Shown: one piece after another, positions 42,425 to 54,345 of the stretch
Position numbering within the stretch: position 1 is the stretch's first letter
Layout: every line of letters starts with the position of its first letter
From: Elysia chlorotica
Taxonomy: Eukaryota; Mollusca; Gastropoda; Plakobranchidae
Reading direction: 5' to 3'
Length of the DNA stretch: 64,000 nt
Assembly (NCBI GenBank): GCA_003991915.1
Contig: RQTK01000787.1
Span: 49,295-113,294 of the forward strand
Position numbers and translations under genes: made by a program
The notes under the pieces: model-generated
The model's input: only the letters and a program-made list of their open reading frames with translations
Databases searched by the model: none
What the model was told of the DNA's origin: nothing

Positions 42425-42511
42425 CTGAAACAGCGGGGATGAGTGTAGGGGCACAACAGATAACAGGAGAGTAAGGCACAACAGGGAACTTGAGGACTCC
42501 ATTGCTAACAT
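42302..42511 (-). other. Signal-peptide-like frame overlapping the CRD exon, out of frame
   Basis: ATGs at 42511 and 42502 open a frame reading MESSSSLLCLTLLLSVVPLH, a textbook signal peptide in look, followed by a short polar stretch and a stop inside the CRD exon. To join the CRD frame it would need one base fewer (or two more). It could be the real start disrupted by a frameshift or assembly error. It could also be chance, because the same bases form the pyrimidine tract before the possible acceptor and such tracts read as Leu/Ser/Pro. Confidence 0.45.
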
Positions 42512-43392
42512 TGAATATATCCGTGCGCCCTTCGGTCTATGTTGAAGTTCGGCTCTCTCTGTTGATAAAGGTAATATAGAAAACTTCTATTGTATGTTGT
42601 TCTATTGTATAGTCCTTGTGAAATTTTCAATACTTTCACATACTAAAGTCTATCTAACAGTACTTTTTATGTGGTTTTCAGATTTCTCGAGTAAACCTTA
42701 AAAATCCAAAATGAATGAGGAATATATCCTCAGTCAAGTTTTACTGGCGAAAAGCCATTGTAGGTAACTTAGAGATTTTGCCACTAAAGAATGTAAAGTG
42801 CCAACAGCCCCCTTAAAACTACTATTAAGGTGTTTCTCTATTACCGAAAGTTTCCTTTCAACTTAAACTCATTGTACACTTTCAGAGCGACGATTGCATA
42901 TTTCCATCAAGTTGTTTTTTAACACACTATTTTTATGCTCAATGTGCAATGATCACAATGTAAGTGTACAGGAAGTGAGTCTTATTAAATGGAAAAAAAG
43001 AATTTAAAAATTGAAGATGCTTTTTTAGAAAGAAAAAAGTAATTAATTTGTTATTTGTAAAAAGCATTTAGGAGATCTTCAGCGTGATACTTATTTATTT
43101 AAATATCTTATGACTCTCTGTGAGTTAGCATTTCCATTGCTTAAAGATAACAATTTAAATTTAGGTTATGTGGAATAAAAAAAAAATTAATGTCTAGAAT
43201 GTGTTGATAGTTAGGCCTATATTTTCGTTTCTAAGTGAACATTTCAAGCAATTTAAAATATATTCAATTCAGAGATTAAACACATGGTCTACGTAAATAA
43301 ATGAACAAAGAAATGACTGAACAGATAAATAAGTAAATGAAACGCTACGTATGAATAAATAAGTAAAAAACGATTCAGGAAATAAAAAGATA

Positions 43393-43451
43393 TAGGAATG
43401 AATAAAAAAGATTAACAAATAAATAAATAGCCTAGTAAATAAATAAATATA

Positions 43452-43488
<37 letters not shown>

Positions 43489-43560
43489 ATATATAAATAA
43501 ATAGGAATGAATAAAAAAGATTAACAAATAAATAAATAGCCTAGTAAATAAATAAATATA

Positions 43561-43641
<81 letters not shown>

Positions 43642-43660
43642 ACAAACAAACAAATAAATA
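43393..43660. repeat. (AAAT)n array with a 108-bp internal duplication
   Basis: ATAGGAATGAATAAAAAAGATTAAC...ATAGCCTAGTAAATAAATAAATATAT occurs at 43393 and 43501, each copy followed by an AAAT array. Confidence 0.9.
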
Positions 43661-43689
43661 AATTATTACAAGAAATCAAGGTTAAAATG

Positions 43690-44310
43690 ACTCACTTCAG
43701 ATTGGAAGGTCCAGCAGATGTGCAACGCATGTAGTCCTACAAGAAATGTGCACTGTGCCTCCTAATGTTCCACTTCTCACGAACCGGGGTGTAGGCTGCT
43801 ACGCCCAAACACAAAGACACAATAGATTCCTGGAATGGACCTCGGCGAAAGCAGGGGTAGGGGTAAGGGGGGAAGCTCCACAGCACCGCTGGTGCGAGCT
43901 AGATCTTGCACTGCAAGCCCCACCCTGCAAGACGGTGCCAGATCTACATGGAGATTCTAGAATCTGGATCCAGTTTATGACATCGAGTGGTGTGAGTCTG
44001 TGAGTCCGGTTTAAACCATCCTACATTTCACTGTGAGTGCTGACAAGACACTCCCAAGAGGCTTAGAGGAGCGATCTACCATCGTATCATTAATTCCCAA
44101 CGGTTGCTGCCGCAAGCTGGGTGGCTATTACGCCGAGGGTACAATTTAAATCTCTAAGGCTGCTGGTTGCTGGTGAGCATGTTACTGCTGGTAATGTAAT
44201 TACAGTGCACGCGCCTGCCGTCTCGCGCAACGAGTGAGTGATAGAAGAATGGGTGAGTGCGAGAATCTGGGAGCGCGTCACGGCCTGGTGAAGCAAAACA
44301 GAGGTGGGAA
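43690..44310. other. GC-richer stretch upstream of the CRD exon
   Basis: Richer in G+C and CpG than its surroundings. A minus-strand donor-like AA|GTGAGT is at 43695-43690. By position it could be the promoter and 5' noncoding exon of the Frizzled-CRD gene. The frames on both strands (43746-44003 plus, 44296-44090 minus) show no domain. Tentative. Confidence 0.25.
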
Positions 44311-45046
44311 TAGGAGTGTAGGAGGGGTGATAGAAGTTATAGATAAGAATATAAAAGAAACATAAAGGATCGGGCTTGGAAGATATAATTCTTTCAAAAA
44401 AATATATTCAAAATTATATCCCTACAATCTTAATTAATGTACAGCTCAGCTTTTACTTCATAATTATGATTAACGTGAGTACCTTATATTAATTTTTTTT
44501 TTGCTCTTCAGTTATTTTGGCGATTGGTTTCCGTAGGTCTTGACGTGAACTGCAAGCTCAGCGCTTGAAATTGACTTAAAAAAAAAAACAACTAACACAA
44601 TAAAATTTAAGTGACTGTTTAGAGTAATCAGAGTAATTGATTAAAGAGTAATTTTGTTATAACAGTATAAATGTCTACACCTTATTATTTTTTTTATGAA
44701 AGCACCCGTATGTACTCAACTGAATAGGTACAAAATGATATCTGCCCACCTGCATCTCACGCTGCTGTTAAGGAAAGATTCTGTTCATCTTTTTTTTTTC
44801 TCAGCATAATTCTTATGTTAGTTCATTTTGAAGTAATTCAAAATCTTGGGGAAAAAAATAAAAAGATGACTAGATCGATCCATAAGGAGAGGTTTATAAA
44901 AATATTAATAGAAAAAAAAGATAAAGAGAGAATGAGAAAATGTAGAGAATAAGATATATAGCGATATAATGTTGAAAGGTGGATACAAAGATACAGAGAG
45001 AGATATAATTGCATTGTCCTATCTTGTGAGTATGGCCATTTCTTGC

Positions 45047-45205
<159 letters not shown>

Positions 45206-45561
45206 AAAAAGACAGGGAGAGAGAGATAAAGACAGAGAGATAATGAGAGATAAAAAGAGAGGGTTTAAGTTTAGGCGGGTCCGTGTAAGTCAACGGAAGA
45301 CTTGTTACTGCTGAGTAAGGATGTAAAAATATCCAAGGGAAGTAATAAAGAAAAATACATCACCTTGCCAGTTCATAAAATCTAATACCCCTTGATATAA
45401 ATTTCTCCGTTTAAATGGAACTAATAATTTTAAAAAGTCATAAAATAAGCAAACAAATGAACAGGAAGTGAAAGATTTCGTCTCGAAAATCATGAATAAA
45501 TTACTCTGAAGATAACCTACCCGCCCTCATCAATGTCAATTACATTGCAACTTTGTGTATT

Positions 45562-45594
45562 AGTGTGTGTGTGTGTGTGGGGGGGGGGGGGGGA
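45562..45594. repeat. (GT)n then poly-G
   Basis: About nine GT repeats followed by about 15 G. Confidence 0.9.
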
Positions 45595-47090
45595 GACTAA
45601 AATAGCCACTCAATTCTGAATTCTCCATTATTTTCTTCTTAATACATAAACGAATCAACTGGCATTGATCCGTCCAGGGATTATTCTGATACGAGAACGC
45701 TCATAGACCTTAACTGAGCCTTCTGCAATAACGTGTTTTGTTTTTGTTTCTTAGGTTTAGGTCCTACAGTTGAAGTACAAGGTTGCATTAGCAATAGAAA
45801 CTTTTAATCCTATCAAAATGTCTTTGTTATTATGTAAAATCTAAACGAAGAGAAAAGCAGTTGCCAAAATAATCGAATTAAATGGCCATTTATTTCAATA
45901 ACCCCCATTCCCCAATTATACCCTTCTCGTCAAAACAGACATGCAGTTTCCATGTCCGTACACATACATCGACTTCGAATTTTCTCATGATTTTTATACA
46001 ATAAGTTATGCTGAGATAACATTCAATGACGTTTTTAGGAGCTTTTACTGTTGTATTATCAGTACCGAGAATCCCTTTGTACATGCAACTTACGTCATAC
46101 GTCTATTCGTAATGTAATTGTTACTGTTGAAAAACCCAATCTCTGCACACTCCTGAGACAACTGTTGAAGCCATTATCTACTGAAGGATGTTTCATTTCT
46201 CAAGCACACTTACAAACACATCCTTTAAGACTCTCTAGAGTTTGCATTGTTCTACAGTAAGGTTGTAGAAATTAGATACTAGATAAAGCTAAGCAAATTT
46301 CTAAACCCACGGCTATAGAATTTGCCGAGAACAAAATATTTAGCCGTAAATTACCTATAGTGTATAGTATTCTGATCTCATTTCTAAAATACTAAAGGAT
46401 CTATGCACTGTTTTTTTTTGTGTTGTTATTGTTATTTTGTTGTTTTTTTTTACAAATGAGAAAGGGCAGCATTGGTAACACAATTAAAACTAAGAAGGAA
46501 AAGTGCGATTGAAAAATCATAGTAGAACAAATGTATTATTAAGCTTCAAGCAAAGGTCTGATTCACAGTATTATTTAAAGGAATGTATCAGATATGATCA
46601 TATTGTCTATAAAATAATACGCTTATATAATCATTCAAGAAACAAAATATCAACTGTAAGAACACGAGAAAAAAATCATTTTAATTTATATCCCTTTAAA
46701 GACGTGACCTGAAATTATGTTTAAAAAAAGTACCAGACACCATTTTACTATTGTTTTTCATTCGTATCGGGCTCGAAAACAAGGAAGGTAATAACGGTGC
46801 TTATTCTACTGCAAAATATAAAAATAAACATCTAAATTTCATAGCAATGAGTCAAAACGAACTTAAAGGGGCAGAACAAGTTTCCCTTATACATTATTAG
46901 AAGACTGATATATAATTAGAATGTATATAACATATCTATTCTGCAATTTCTTAGTCATATCATAAAGCATTTTTATAGGGGAAAATGTTATTCACAATAG
47001 AGAAATGTAATTTCCCGATAAAAGCCATGTGTGCATTTTAGACAAAATCAATTGGCTATTCCATGTAAACAACTTTTGACTCTTGATGGT

Positions 47091-47600
47091 TAAGATAAGA
47101 TAAGATAAGATAATCCTTTATTATCCCATAGGGAAATTTTTCGTGGTCATACATACATAAATACACCAGTTGTACATGTGTGACATAAAAATTAGTGATG
47201 ATAATGATGATAATAATAATAAAATATAATGAGCGATTTCAAACACACAACTCTTCACGCATTATACAAGAATACATGTAATACTGCATACAAACACAAA
47301 GTTCCCGACTGCGATTCTCCCGACCCGGAGACCAACGTTCGTCCCGCTCTAGTTAAAGCTATTTTGCAGCCGCCTAATGGATGCTGGTATAAATGAGTTT
47401 TTGTACCTATCTGTTCTTGCTCTTTTTGATAATAGTCTGTTGCTTCTTTTGGACGTTTCGTATTCACTATGTAGAGGATGGTTTGTGTCTGATGTAATAC
47501 ATTTAGCTTTTTTAATTACTTGTAAAAAATACATGTCTTTGAAAGACGTCAGTTCACAGCCAATAGACACGCTAGATTTAGTGAGACATTTTCACAAAAA
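47091..47600 (-). mobile_element. 5'-truncated LINE: reverse-transcriptase C-terminus, 3'UTR, (TTATC)n tail
   Basis: On the minus strand, 47570-47349 encodes the C-terminal end of a non-LTR retrotransposon ORF2: ITSDTNHPLHSEYE, then RTDRYKNSFIPASIRRLQN and a stop. This is the conserved HPLHSE...TxRYKNSFIPxAIRxLN ending known from metazoan L2/CR1-like LINEs (my assignment from memory of the family). A 3'UTR of about 230 bases shares the copy at 21.05-21.21 kb and ends in four or five TTATC units. The body is 5'-truncated, as is usual for LINE insertions. The open frame on the opposite strand (47377-47616) is a shadow. Confidence 0.82.
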
Positions 47601-48078
47601 GAGGCCAATGTGTTAATGATACGGGAAGCTAGCGTGACGCCAACTCACATTATTTTTTAATTATTATTAGGCAGTTAATCAATTTTCATAAATAGCTAAG
47701 GTTTAAAGAAGGAAAGCAATAGCCTTAATTATTCTGACCCATACACAAGAACTCCCCGTGAAACCTTTCACCATAATTTTTACTCTCTCTGGTGAAACCT
47801 TGTAGGCATTCAAAAAGTATCTTGTGATATATATCTTTTGTAAGTAAAGCATCATTTTATTCGAATAAATTCTATTAAAAATGTAAAATACTTATTGAAT
47901 ATATAAATATCAAGATGTTATTAACAATACGGCATAGCAGAGACGAGAGTGTATTTTTTGGTTAAAATTTCAGTTTGCATTGCTGACAGAAGCTTTTATC
48001 TTGTTAACCGACTACAGATATTATTTTGAAGAATGTTTTTCTAAACTGAGTTCTAATAAGAATACGTAACTTGCTTTG

Positions 48079-48084
<6 letters not shown>

Positions 48085-48109
<25 letters not shown>

Positions 48110-48236
48110 NNNNNNNNNNNNNNNNNNNNNNNNNNNNNNNNNNNTCCCTCTCTCTCTCTCTATCTCTCTATCTCTCTCTATCTCTCTATCTCTCTCTCTA
48201 TCTCTCTATCTCTCTCTCTTTCTCTCTATCTCTCTC

Positions 48237-48269
<33 letters not shown>

Positions 48270-48280
48270 GACTCACTCTC
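48085..48280. repeat. (TC)n / TATCTC tract containing an assembly gap
   Basis: TC run, then 35 N (48110-48144), then TC with regular TATCTC interruptions. The length of the tract is not known. Confidence 0.95.
48110..48144. other. Assembly gap (35 N)
   Basis: Run of N within a dinucleotide tract; the size is probably nominal. Confidence 0.99.
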
Positions 48281-48888
48281 TCGAGGATTTAGTTGGGACT
48301 TCTAAACAACATGAAGTAACACAAATCGGGTCCAGCAGTTCAAAAATAAGGTTTCGTTGATGAAGACAAACAGTCGCAAGGACATTTTCGCGTTAGTTGC
48401 CCATTAGCAAAATGTATGATCTGAAGTCCCACAAGATCCATTCATATTTATAGCCATTGTGTTCTTCGAACAAGTATCAGTTCCAAAAATTATTTAAACA
48501 ATCTAATAGGCTTTTTTTCAAAACCTCAAAACCTTTCTCGGCTTATTTTAATTGTATATCTCGGTGCGCCATTCATTTTTTGTGTTAATGTGTTATGTGC
48601 TTGTTTGGGATGTATTTATTGAAATTACCGTTCTTGTAAGAAATTATCGTGAACCTTATCTATCCTTAGCATACTGTAAAGACAGAACATGAGCCTTATC
48701 TATCAAAGCATTGTGGGAATTACACAATCTTTACCTGATTCTGAGATAACATAATTTCATAAGACCAGCGCTAGTTTCTGCGTGCATTTTTGTTCAACCT
48801 TCCTTAGCTAAAATATTAGCATCATTCGGCTGATCGTACTTATACTAATTATTGAGATATACTAGTTTCCCAGCAGACAATCATCATA

Positions 48889-49527
48889 ATGAAGTCTTAC
48901 ATCTCTTCGCTTTTTGTTGTGATTTGCCTTTTTGCAGTGTTCGCTAACACTGGAGGTAGAGTATAAGTACATGTATGTTTCTTCGCATGTTGTTGAAGAC
49001 TTGTTTTTAAGACAAATATAACTTTTGCCGTGTTGCTCCAACCAGGATAAGCAACTGCAACACATTATTCATTAAGTCGCAAACATTTTTTGTAATATTT
49101 CCTTTTTTTAAACACCTAATGAAAGATATAAATCTTTATTGCGCTTTTCAAGCCCGTCTTCAATCTAAAACTAGACAACATGTTACGCGTTTTCTCTAAT
49201 TGTATGTGTTGTTCTGTTTAGTTGACACCATAGCTCGGTCTTTGGAACAATTAATAAATAATATTGACCTAGAGCATAGTGTGTTAATATGTGACTATGT
49301 ATGTCATAATAGCCACGGTTAGGGTACCATTCAATATTTTATAGAATGCATCTAAAAACTGCCTTGTATAATAATTATACAATCTGACTGAGATTTTTTC
49401 TGATTTTTTTTAAAATTTGGGTCTGGTATTTTTTCGGGTAATAAAAGTAGAAATGATATTCATAAATATTCTAGATACTTTTGGAGATGCTTGTTCTCTT
49501 TGATTGTTCCACACTTGAAACGAGAAC

Positions 49528-49610
<83 letters not shown>

Positions 49611-50204
49611 TTCCCTTTCTTTTCCATTTACAGAGATTTGTATGCAATCATGATTACTGAAACAGCGTTGAGTATAGCTTAACCATACTGTTTCTACACC
49701 TTCCCTATACCACACTGGCTAAGACAGGAGATCAGGCCTCCCTGCACTAGGAGTGTGTCTTTAGTGTTTCGGCATATATAATTTGTTAAGCTTTAATCTT
49801 CGGGCCCGTTCAAAATATAACCTGCATCGTGTGTATGCTCCGTATTATTTAACAGACTTATAATGCCAATGTTTTTTTCCCATAAGATTACATTTTTATG
49901 CATAGTTGTTCATAATAAGGTATAATATTGCATGGTGTTTAAAAGGTAAATTTTATGTACATTGGCTGTTTTCATAAAAGTTTATTATTTCATGACATTG
50001 ACAGAAACATTTTTACGTATGATTTTTTAAATTGCAAGACATTTAGAGAATCATTTTCAAATAAATTTGTTCTCTTACAGTGTTTAATTGCATGACATTT
50101 TCGGATATCTTTGTTGTACAATTGTTCATTATATTAAGGTTGCTCGCGTTCTAACATATAAAGCTTATTGGGTATTTTTTAATAGTTATTTATTGTTATC
50201 ATTA

Positions 50205-50252
<48 letters not shown>

Positions 50253-50541
50253 CATCATCATCACATCATCATCATCATTATTATCATCATCATTAACATT
50301 TTTATAATTATATTATTATTACTATTACTACTGTTGTTTTTTTACTTGTTCTACACCTTCCCCAGGGGCCGCCGTCAGGAGTCTCAGCTGGTGCAACCCT
50401 CAGATCGCGTGTTTCGTGGATCCTTGCATGTTTTCCTCATGCCCTGATGGCAGTACCTGCACCTCCTGCAACTGCCAGGCTGTGTGTGGAGGTCAAACCA
50501 CCAGCGTGGACAACAACCTGAAAGATCCATTAACCTCATAG
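48889..50541 (+). CDS. Small secreted cysteine-rich peptide, two exons, 80 residues
   Basis: Join 48889-48955 and 50366-50541. The ATG opens a signal peptide (MKSYISSLFVVICLFAVFAN). The donor GGAG|GTAGAG and acceptor ACACCTTCCCCAG are consistent and the phase-1 junction keeps the frame; the intron is 1410 bases. The mature part has eight cysteines, all in the second exon, spaced C-x5-C-x4-C-x4-C-x5-C-x2-C-x1-C-x3-C, with the core VDPCMFSSCPDG. After the last cysteine come about 19 polar residues, stop TAG. No transmembrane segment, GPI-like tail or dibasic processing site is visible. It is probably an extracellular disulfide-rich peptide; I do not recognise the family and do not assign a toxin, hormone or antimicrobial role. 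The second exon is GC-rich amid AT-rich sequence, which supports it being coding. Confidence 0.72.
49532..49602. repeat. (TC)n tract in the intron of the small secreted peptide gene
   Basis: About 35 TC repeats within intron 48956-50365. Confidence 0.95.
50196..50340. repeat. (ATT)n with ATC interruptions
   Basis: Trinucleotide array (purest 50196-50252) ending about 25 bases before the acceptor of the second exon of the small secreted peptide gene. Confidence 0.95.
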
Positions 50542-50980
50542 TTTTTGTGCTGAACCAACAGCCACACTGTACTCTTGGTCCAGGTTATAATAATACTGAT
50601 TAAAAAAAAGATTATGCTGTTGATTAAATCAACATATCATTGGACGTCGCCCCTAGTATGTGAACTACGTATACGGGCCTATATTTCGAGGTGTCTCATG
50701 AAAGAAAATTGGTTTTAACAACGGCTCTGTATAATTGTTTCGAAATGATTCATTAAAACATAAAAAATAATAACAGTATTTTTTCTTGCATTTTTTCTTT
50801 TTCAAAAACATTTTTATCACCTCAGAAAGAGGAACCATGCTTGAAAATATGGACGTATTAAGCGTCGTCACCCCAAAAACAAAAACTCATACTTCAGAAA
50901 AAGCAAAAGAACGTATTACTAACTATCGGATTGAACCATTGAATGTTTTCTGCAGTTACATGTATCTCATGACTATTTAT

Positions 50981-50986
50981 AATAAA
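50981..50986 (+). terminator. Candidate poly(A) signal AATAAA
   Basis: Canonical hexamer 440 bases beyond the stop of the small secreted peptide gene. An ATTAAA variant lies nearer, at 50599-50604. Confidence 0.4.
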
Positions 50987-50999
50987 TGCAATCCACTGG

Positions 51000-52680
51000 T
51001 TTAAAGCCCGCATGCCGGCAGATCTTGTCACGCAGGAAAATAAGAGAAAAACTAATATGCAATGCCCACTGTAGCAATTCATAGAATGATGCTTCGCTCC
51101 CCGCATATTAAAAAATGCAACAGAAATCTGTACATCTCTACAATATCCATTGTCGAGGTGGCATTTTACAAAATAGACAGCCTAATAAATTGTTTTGATC
51201 CCATAGGTTCCCTGCAGTGAAAAGATTTGAAGGTCACAAAGCAATGAAGATAACTGGACAATAATTATATTTGATTGCTCTTTAATGCATATATACACCA
51301 ATGGAAAAAAAAAACGGAACAAAAGAAAGAATGGTATTTCACCTTAGTCGAGACTTTTTATTGAACGTTAATATAAGTTAATTTTGGTAACCAACTGCAA
51401 ATAAACTACGTTCACAAGGGCGATTGGGTAGCTCCAGCATAAGCATTTTTCATCATTATTTGCGTTGTCTCTTGGTTTGCTGTCAATAACAATTTACACC
51501 ATCACACACAACATATCGAAAGAAGAACATTAAAACCCACTACTTCATCACAAAGGGAATAAACCAATAAAAATACATATATATTGGGAAGAGTGGTACC
51601 CTTCACATCAATGATAATCAATTGTGATCTTGAATTATTTGGTAGTTCATGGAGAGTTACCGCCGATTCCTATGATTATTTTACAGAAAAATGGGAAACA
51701 TGAGCCACTAAAATGTCTGTGTACATTATACCTACAGCAATATTTTTTCAGTATAGCATTTATCTCCTAATGGTTGCTTAGTTATAAAGTTTAATATGTT
51801 ACTTGCGGCTCACTTTTGCTGTCCGTTATAAGCTTACGCTTATCATTAAATATCAACTACACCAAGTATATAACAGCAATGACGATTAAACGCAGAACGC
51901 ATAATAGAAATAGAAAATAATTGAAACCACTAAGAGCTTTCTCAGTGAAAAAGTCGATGAACTAAGTCAAAATAGATGTTTGTGTCTAACCAGTGTGATC
52001 AAGTCAAATTAGATCTATCTTTTTCCTCAACACTAATATGTAATGCCTATCACATTACACTAACAATTATGTAATCATTCAAAATCATTGAAAAACGAAG
52101 AAATACATAAAATACGATATCGTGCACAGCAAATGAACTCTCGTTTCATTAAGGCGCCAAGGATTTAGCGGGACATCAATGTTCGTGAGGTTAAGTCAAA
52201 TAAATTTGAATTCAGATGGCAGATCGAATTGTATCAAAGATAAGAATCTATGGCAACTGTGCACGTGTGGCCAATAGAATCTAAAGGAAATAACGATTGT
52301 TTTAGTAGTTGGTAAAAGACAGGGGTAAATTAAGAGCTTTTATATGGATTAACTCCTTGAAAAGTGAGTGGCGATAACTCTTTGCACACCTATTTTTCCG
52401 ACTAAAATCACTTTTTACTCAAAGAGAGACTCGAGTACGTCAATTATATCTTCTAAAACTAATCATCCAATCCCTGTAGCTATACCATTATTTCGTTTTT
52501 GAAACTACACGCTTTTAGGACAGATTTCAAGACATCTATGTTACAATGTGTCACGTGCCATCACTTCTAGTGAAATTCAAGTTTCTAATACCCACGTATG
52601 GTAATGCATCGACATTTAAAATGTTACAGATGTGTGTTTTTATCTTATGACACCGATATTGATAAAGCAGACGATCAGAG

Positions 52681-52742
<62 letters not shown>

Positions 52743-54050
52743 TCTTTTTTTCACCCGAAAATGTGGTTTCTATCAGTGTGCAGGTTTTCTCAATCTTCGA
52801 ACCTAATTTTCTTTAATGTATAGTGCTTTTTAAAAGATTGACTATAACGATATTTCCTTAAATCTGTGTACATCTTGAAATATAAATAGGTCAATCCATC
52901 CGTAGTAGACGTCTCTGTATAACCACATTTCAGTTTTTTTAATAGCCTATTTTCACTGGATTGTATTCTTCTTTTCCAATGACATTTTGTTAAGGTTGTC
53001 TTTTTTTCCAAGTGGTTTAGGCAAATGTGTGCCCAGTCTTGGTCTGATTAAATGATTAAAACATATTAGCAGGAAAATTAAACCGTAGTTGAGCTAATGC
53101 AACCCAAAACCAATATAAGATGCGCAGTAGTCACAAAAAGATCAAGTTACGCTCGTATGTTGATTGCGAAGCTGGTATATCTAAAGCATACTATGGCTGT
53201 AACAGTTTGGCTTGCTAGCTTTTGATTTCTCTTTGAAGATCGAATTGAAACCGTAATTCTAGTCGTTTTTTCCTTAACAATACAAAACACTTTTGAATGT
53301 GAGTAAAGTAAACATAGATCCTTGTATTTAAACAAAAACGACTGACAATTAGCTACAAACAACAAAAGTGTCTATCAAAAAGAGAAAAGAAGATCTAGAA
53401 TCCTCTATTTTATCCAAAACTATTTTTAAGCCTTGTTTCATCAACAGTATGTTGGTACATGTATTGTATATCGCAGCTTCATTTTTAATTTTATTGTTTT
53501 TAAATTTACTGGAAATAGTAAATGAGTGGCTACCAAGAGTTCCAAAAGGGATTCCTATGTGGGGAGTTTTTTTCTAGTCCCCAGAGGGGTGTACGTAAAT
53601 GACTATATAGCTGCATCTATCTAGATCATTCACACGCTATCGCTCTCTCCCCTTAACATTAAGTACTATGACCTTAATCTACAACAATTTGCATGAAAAA
53701 TGTATGTGCAAGTGTGTCAATCGTTGTCCTCACCTCTACCGATATAAACTGTTTATGGTAATGGAAAATGTAAATCGCCTGAAATGCGGTATTGATTTTA
53801 AGCCTCAGTTTTCCTGGTTTTGGGGCAGTTTTAGTAGATATGTATACTGTCAACTAGTGTTAAACATTTCATCGTATATTTCAAAGGTTAACGTGGGTGA
53901 TTTTTTTTCCTGTGAACTTGCAAGCATTTTTAAAACCAATGACAAAGATTTCATAATTATTATCATTGTACAAGCATGCCTTTGATTCTAAAATGAAGCA
54001 GACATTTAATGGTAGTTTAATGTATTTTTAGCTTTTGTTAGTTTCTATAG
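51000..54050. other. Stretch without a recognised gene
   Basis: AT-rich sequence with one TC tract (52680-52739). Frames at 52790-53011, 53147-53365, 53368-53577 and 53668-53985 show no domain or splice support. Confidence 0.4.
52680..52739. repeat. (TC)n tract
   Basis: About 29 pure TC repeats. Confidence 0.96.
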
Positions 54051-54055
54051 TTAGA

Positions 54056-54256
<201 letters not shown>

Positions 54257-54345
54257 TTGAGTTGAGCTTAACGTCTAGCGTCAGCACTATATAGGCTATA
54301 TTGTGAACGGGCCCTAAGACTAACGTCTGAGGACAAAGTGAGGTC
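54257..54345 (-). mobile_element. SINE 3' fragment next to the TAG/TTG array
   Basis: Minus-strand 3' end: complements of GAGTTGAGCTTAACGTCTAGCGTCAGCACTATATAGGCTATATTGTGAACGGGCCC and CTAACGTCTGAGG. The body beyond is missing. The SINE's 3' terminus abuts the simple repeat, as it does at 26.8, 28.4 and 32.6 kb. Confidence 0.75.

Noticed and set aside
47377..47616. 79-codon plus-strand frame
   Set aside because: It is the antisense shadow of the LINE reverse-transcriptase C-terminus on the minus strand.
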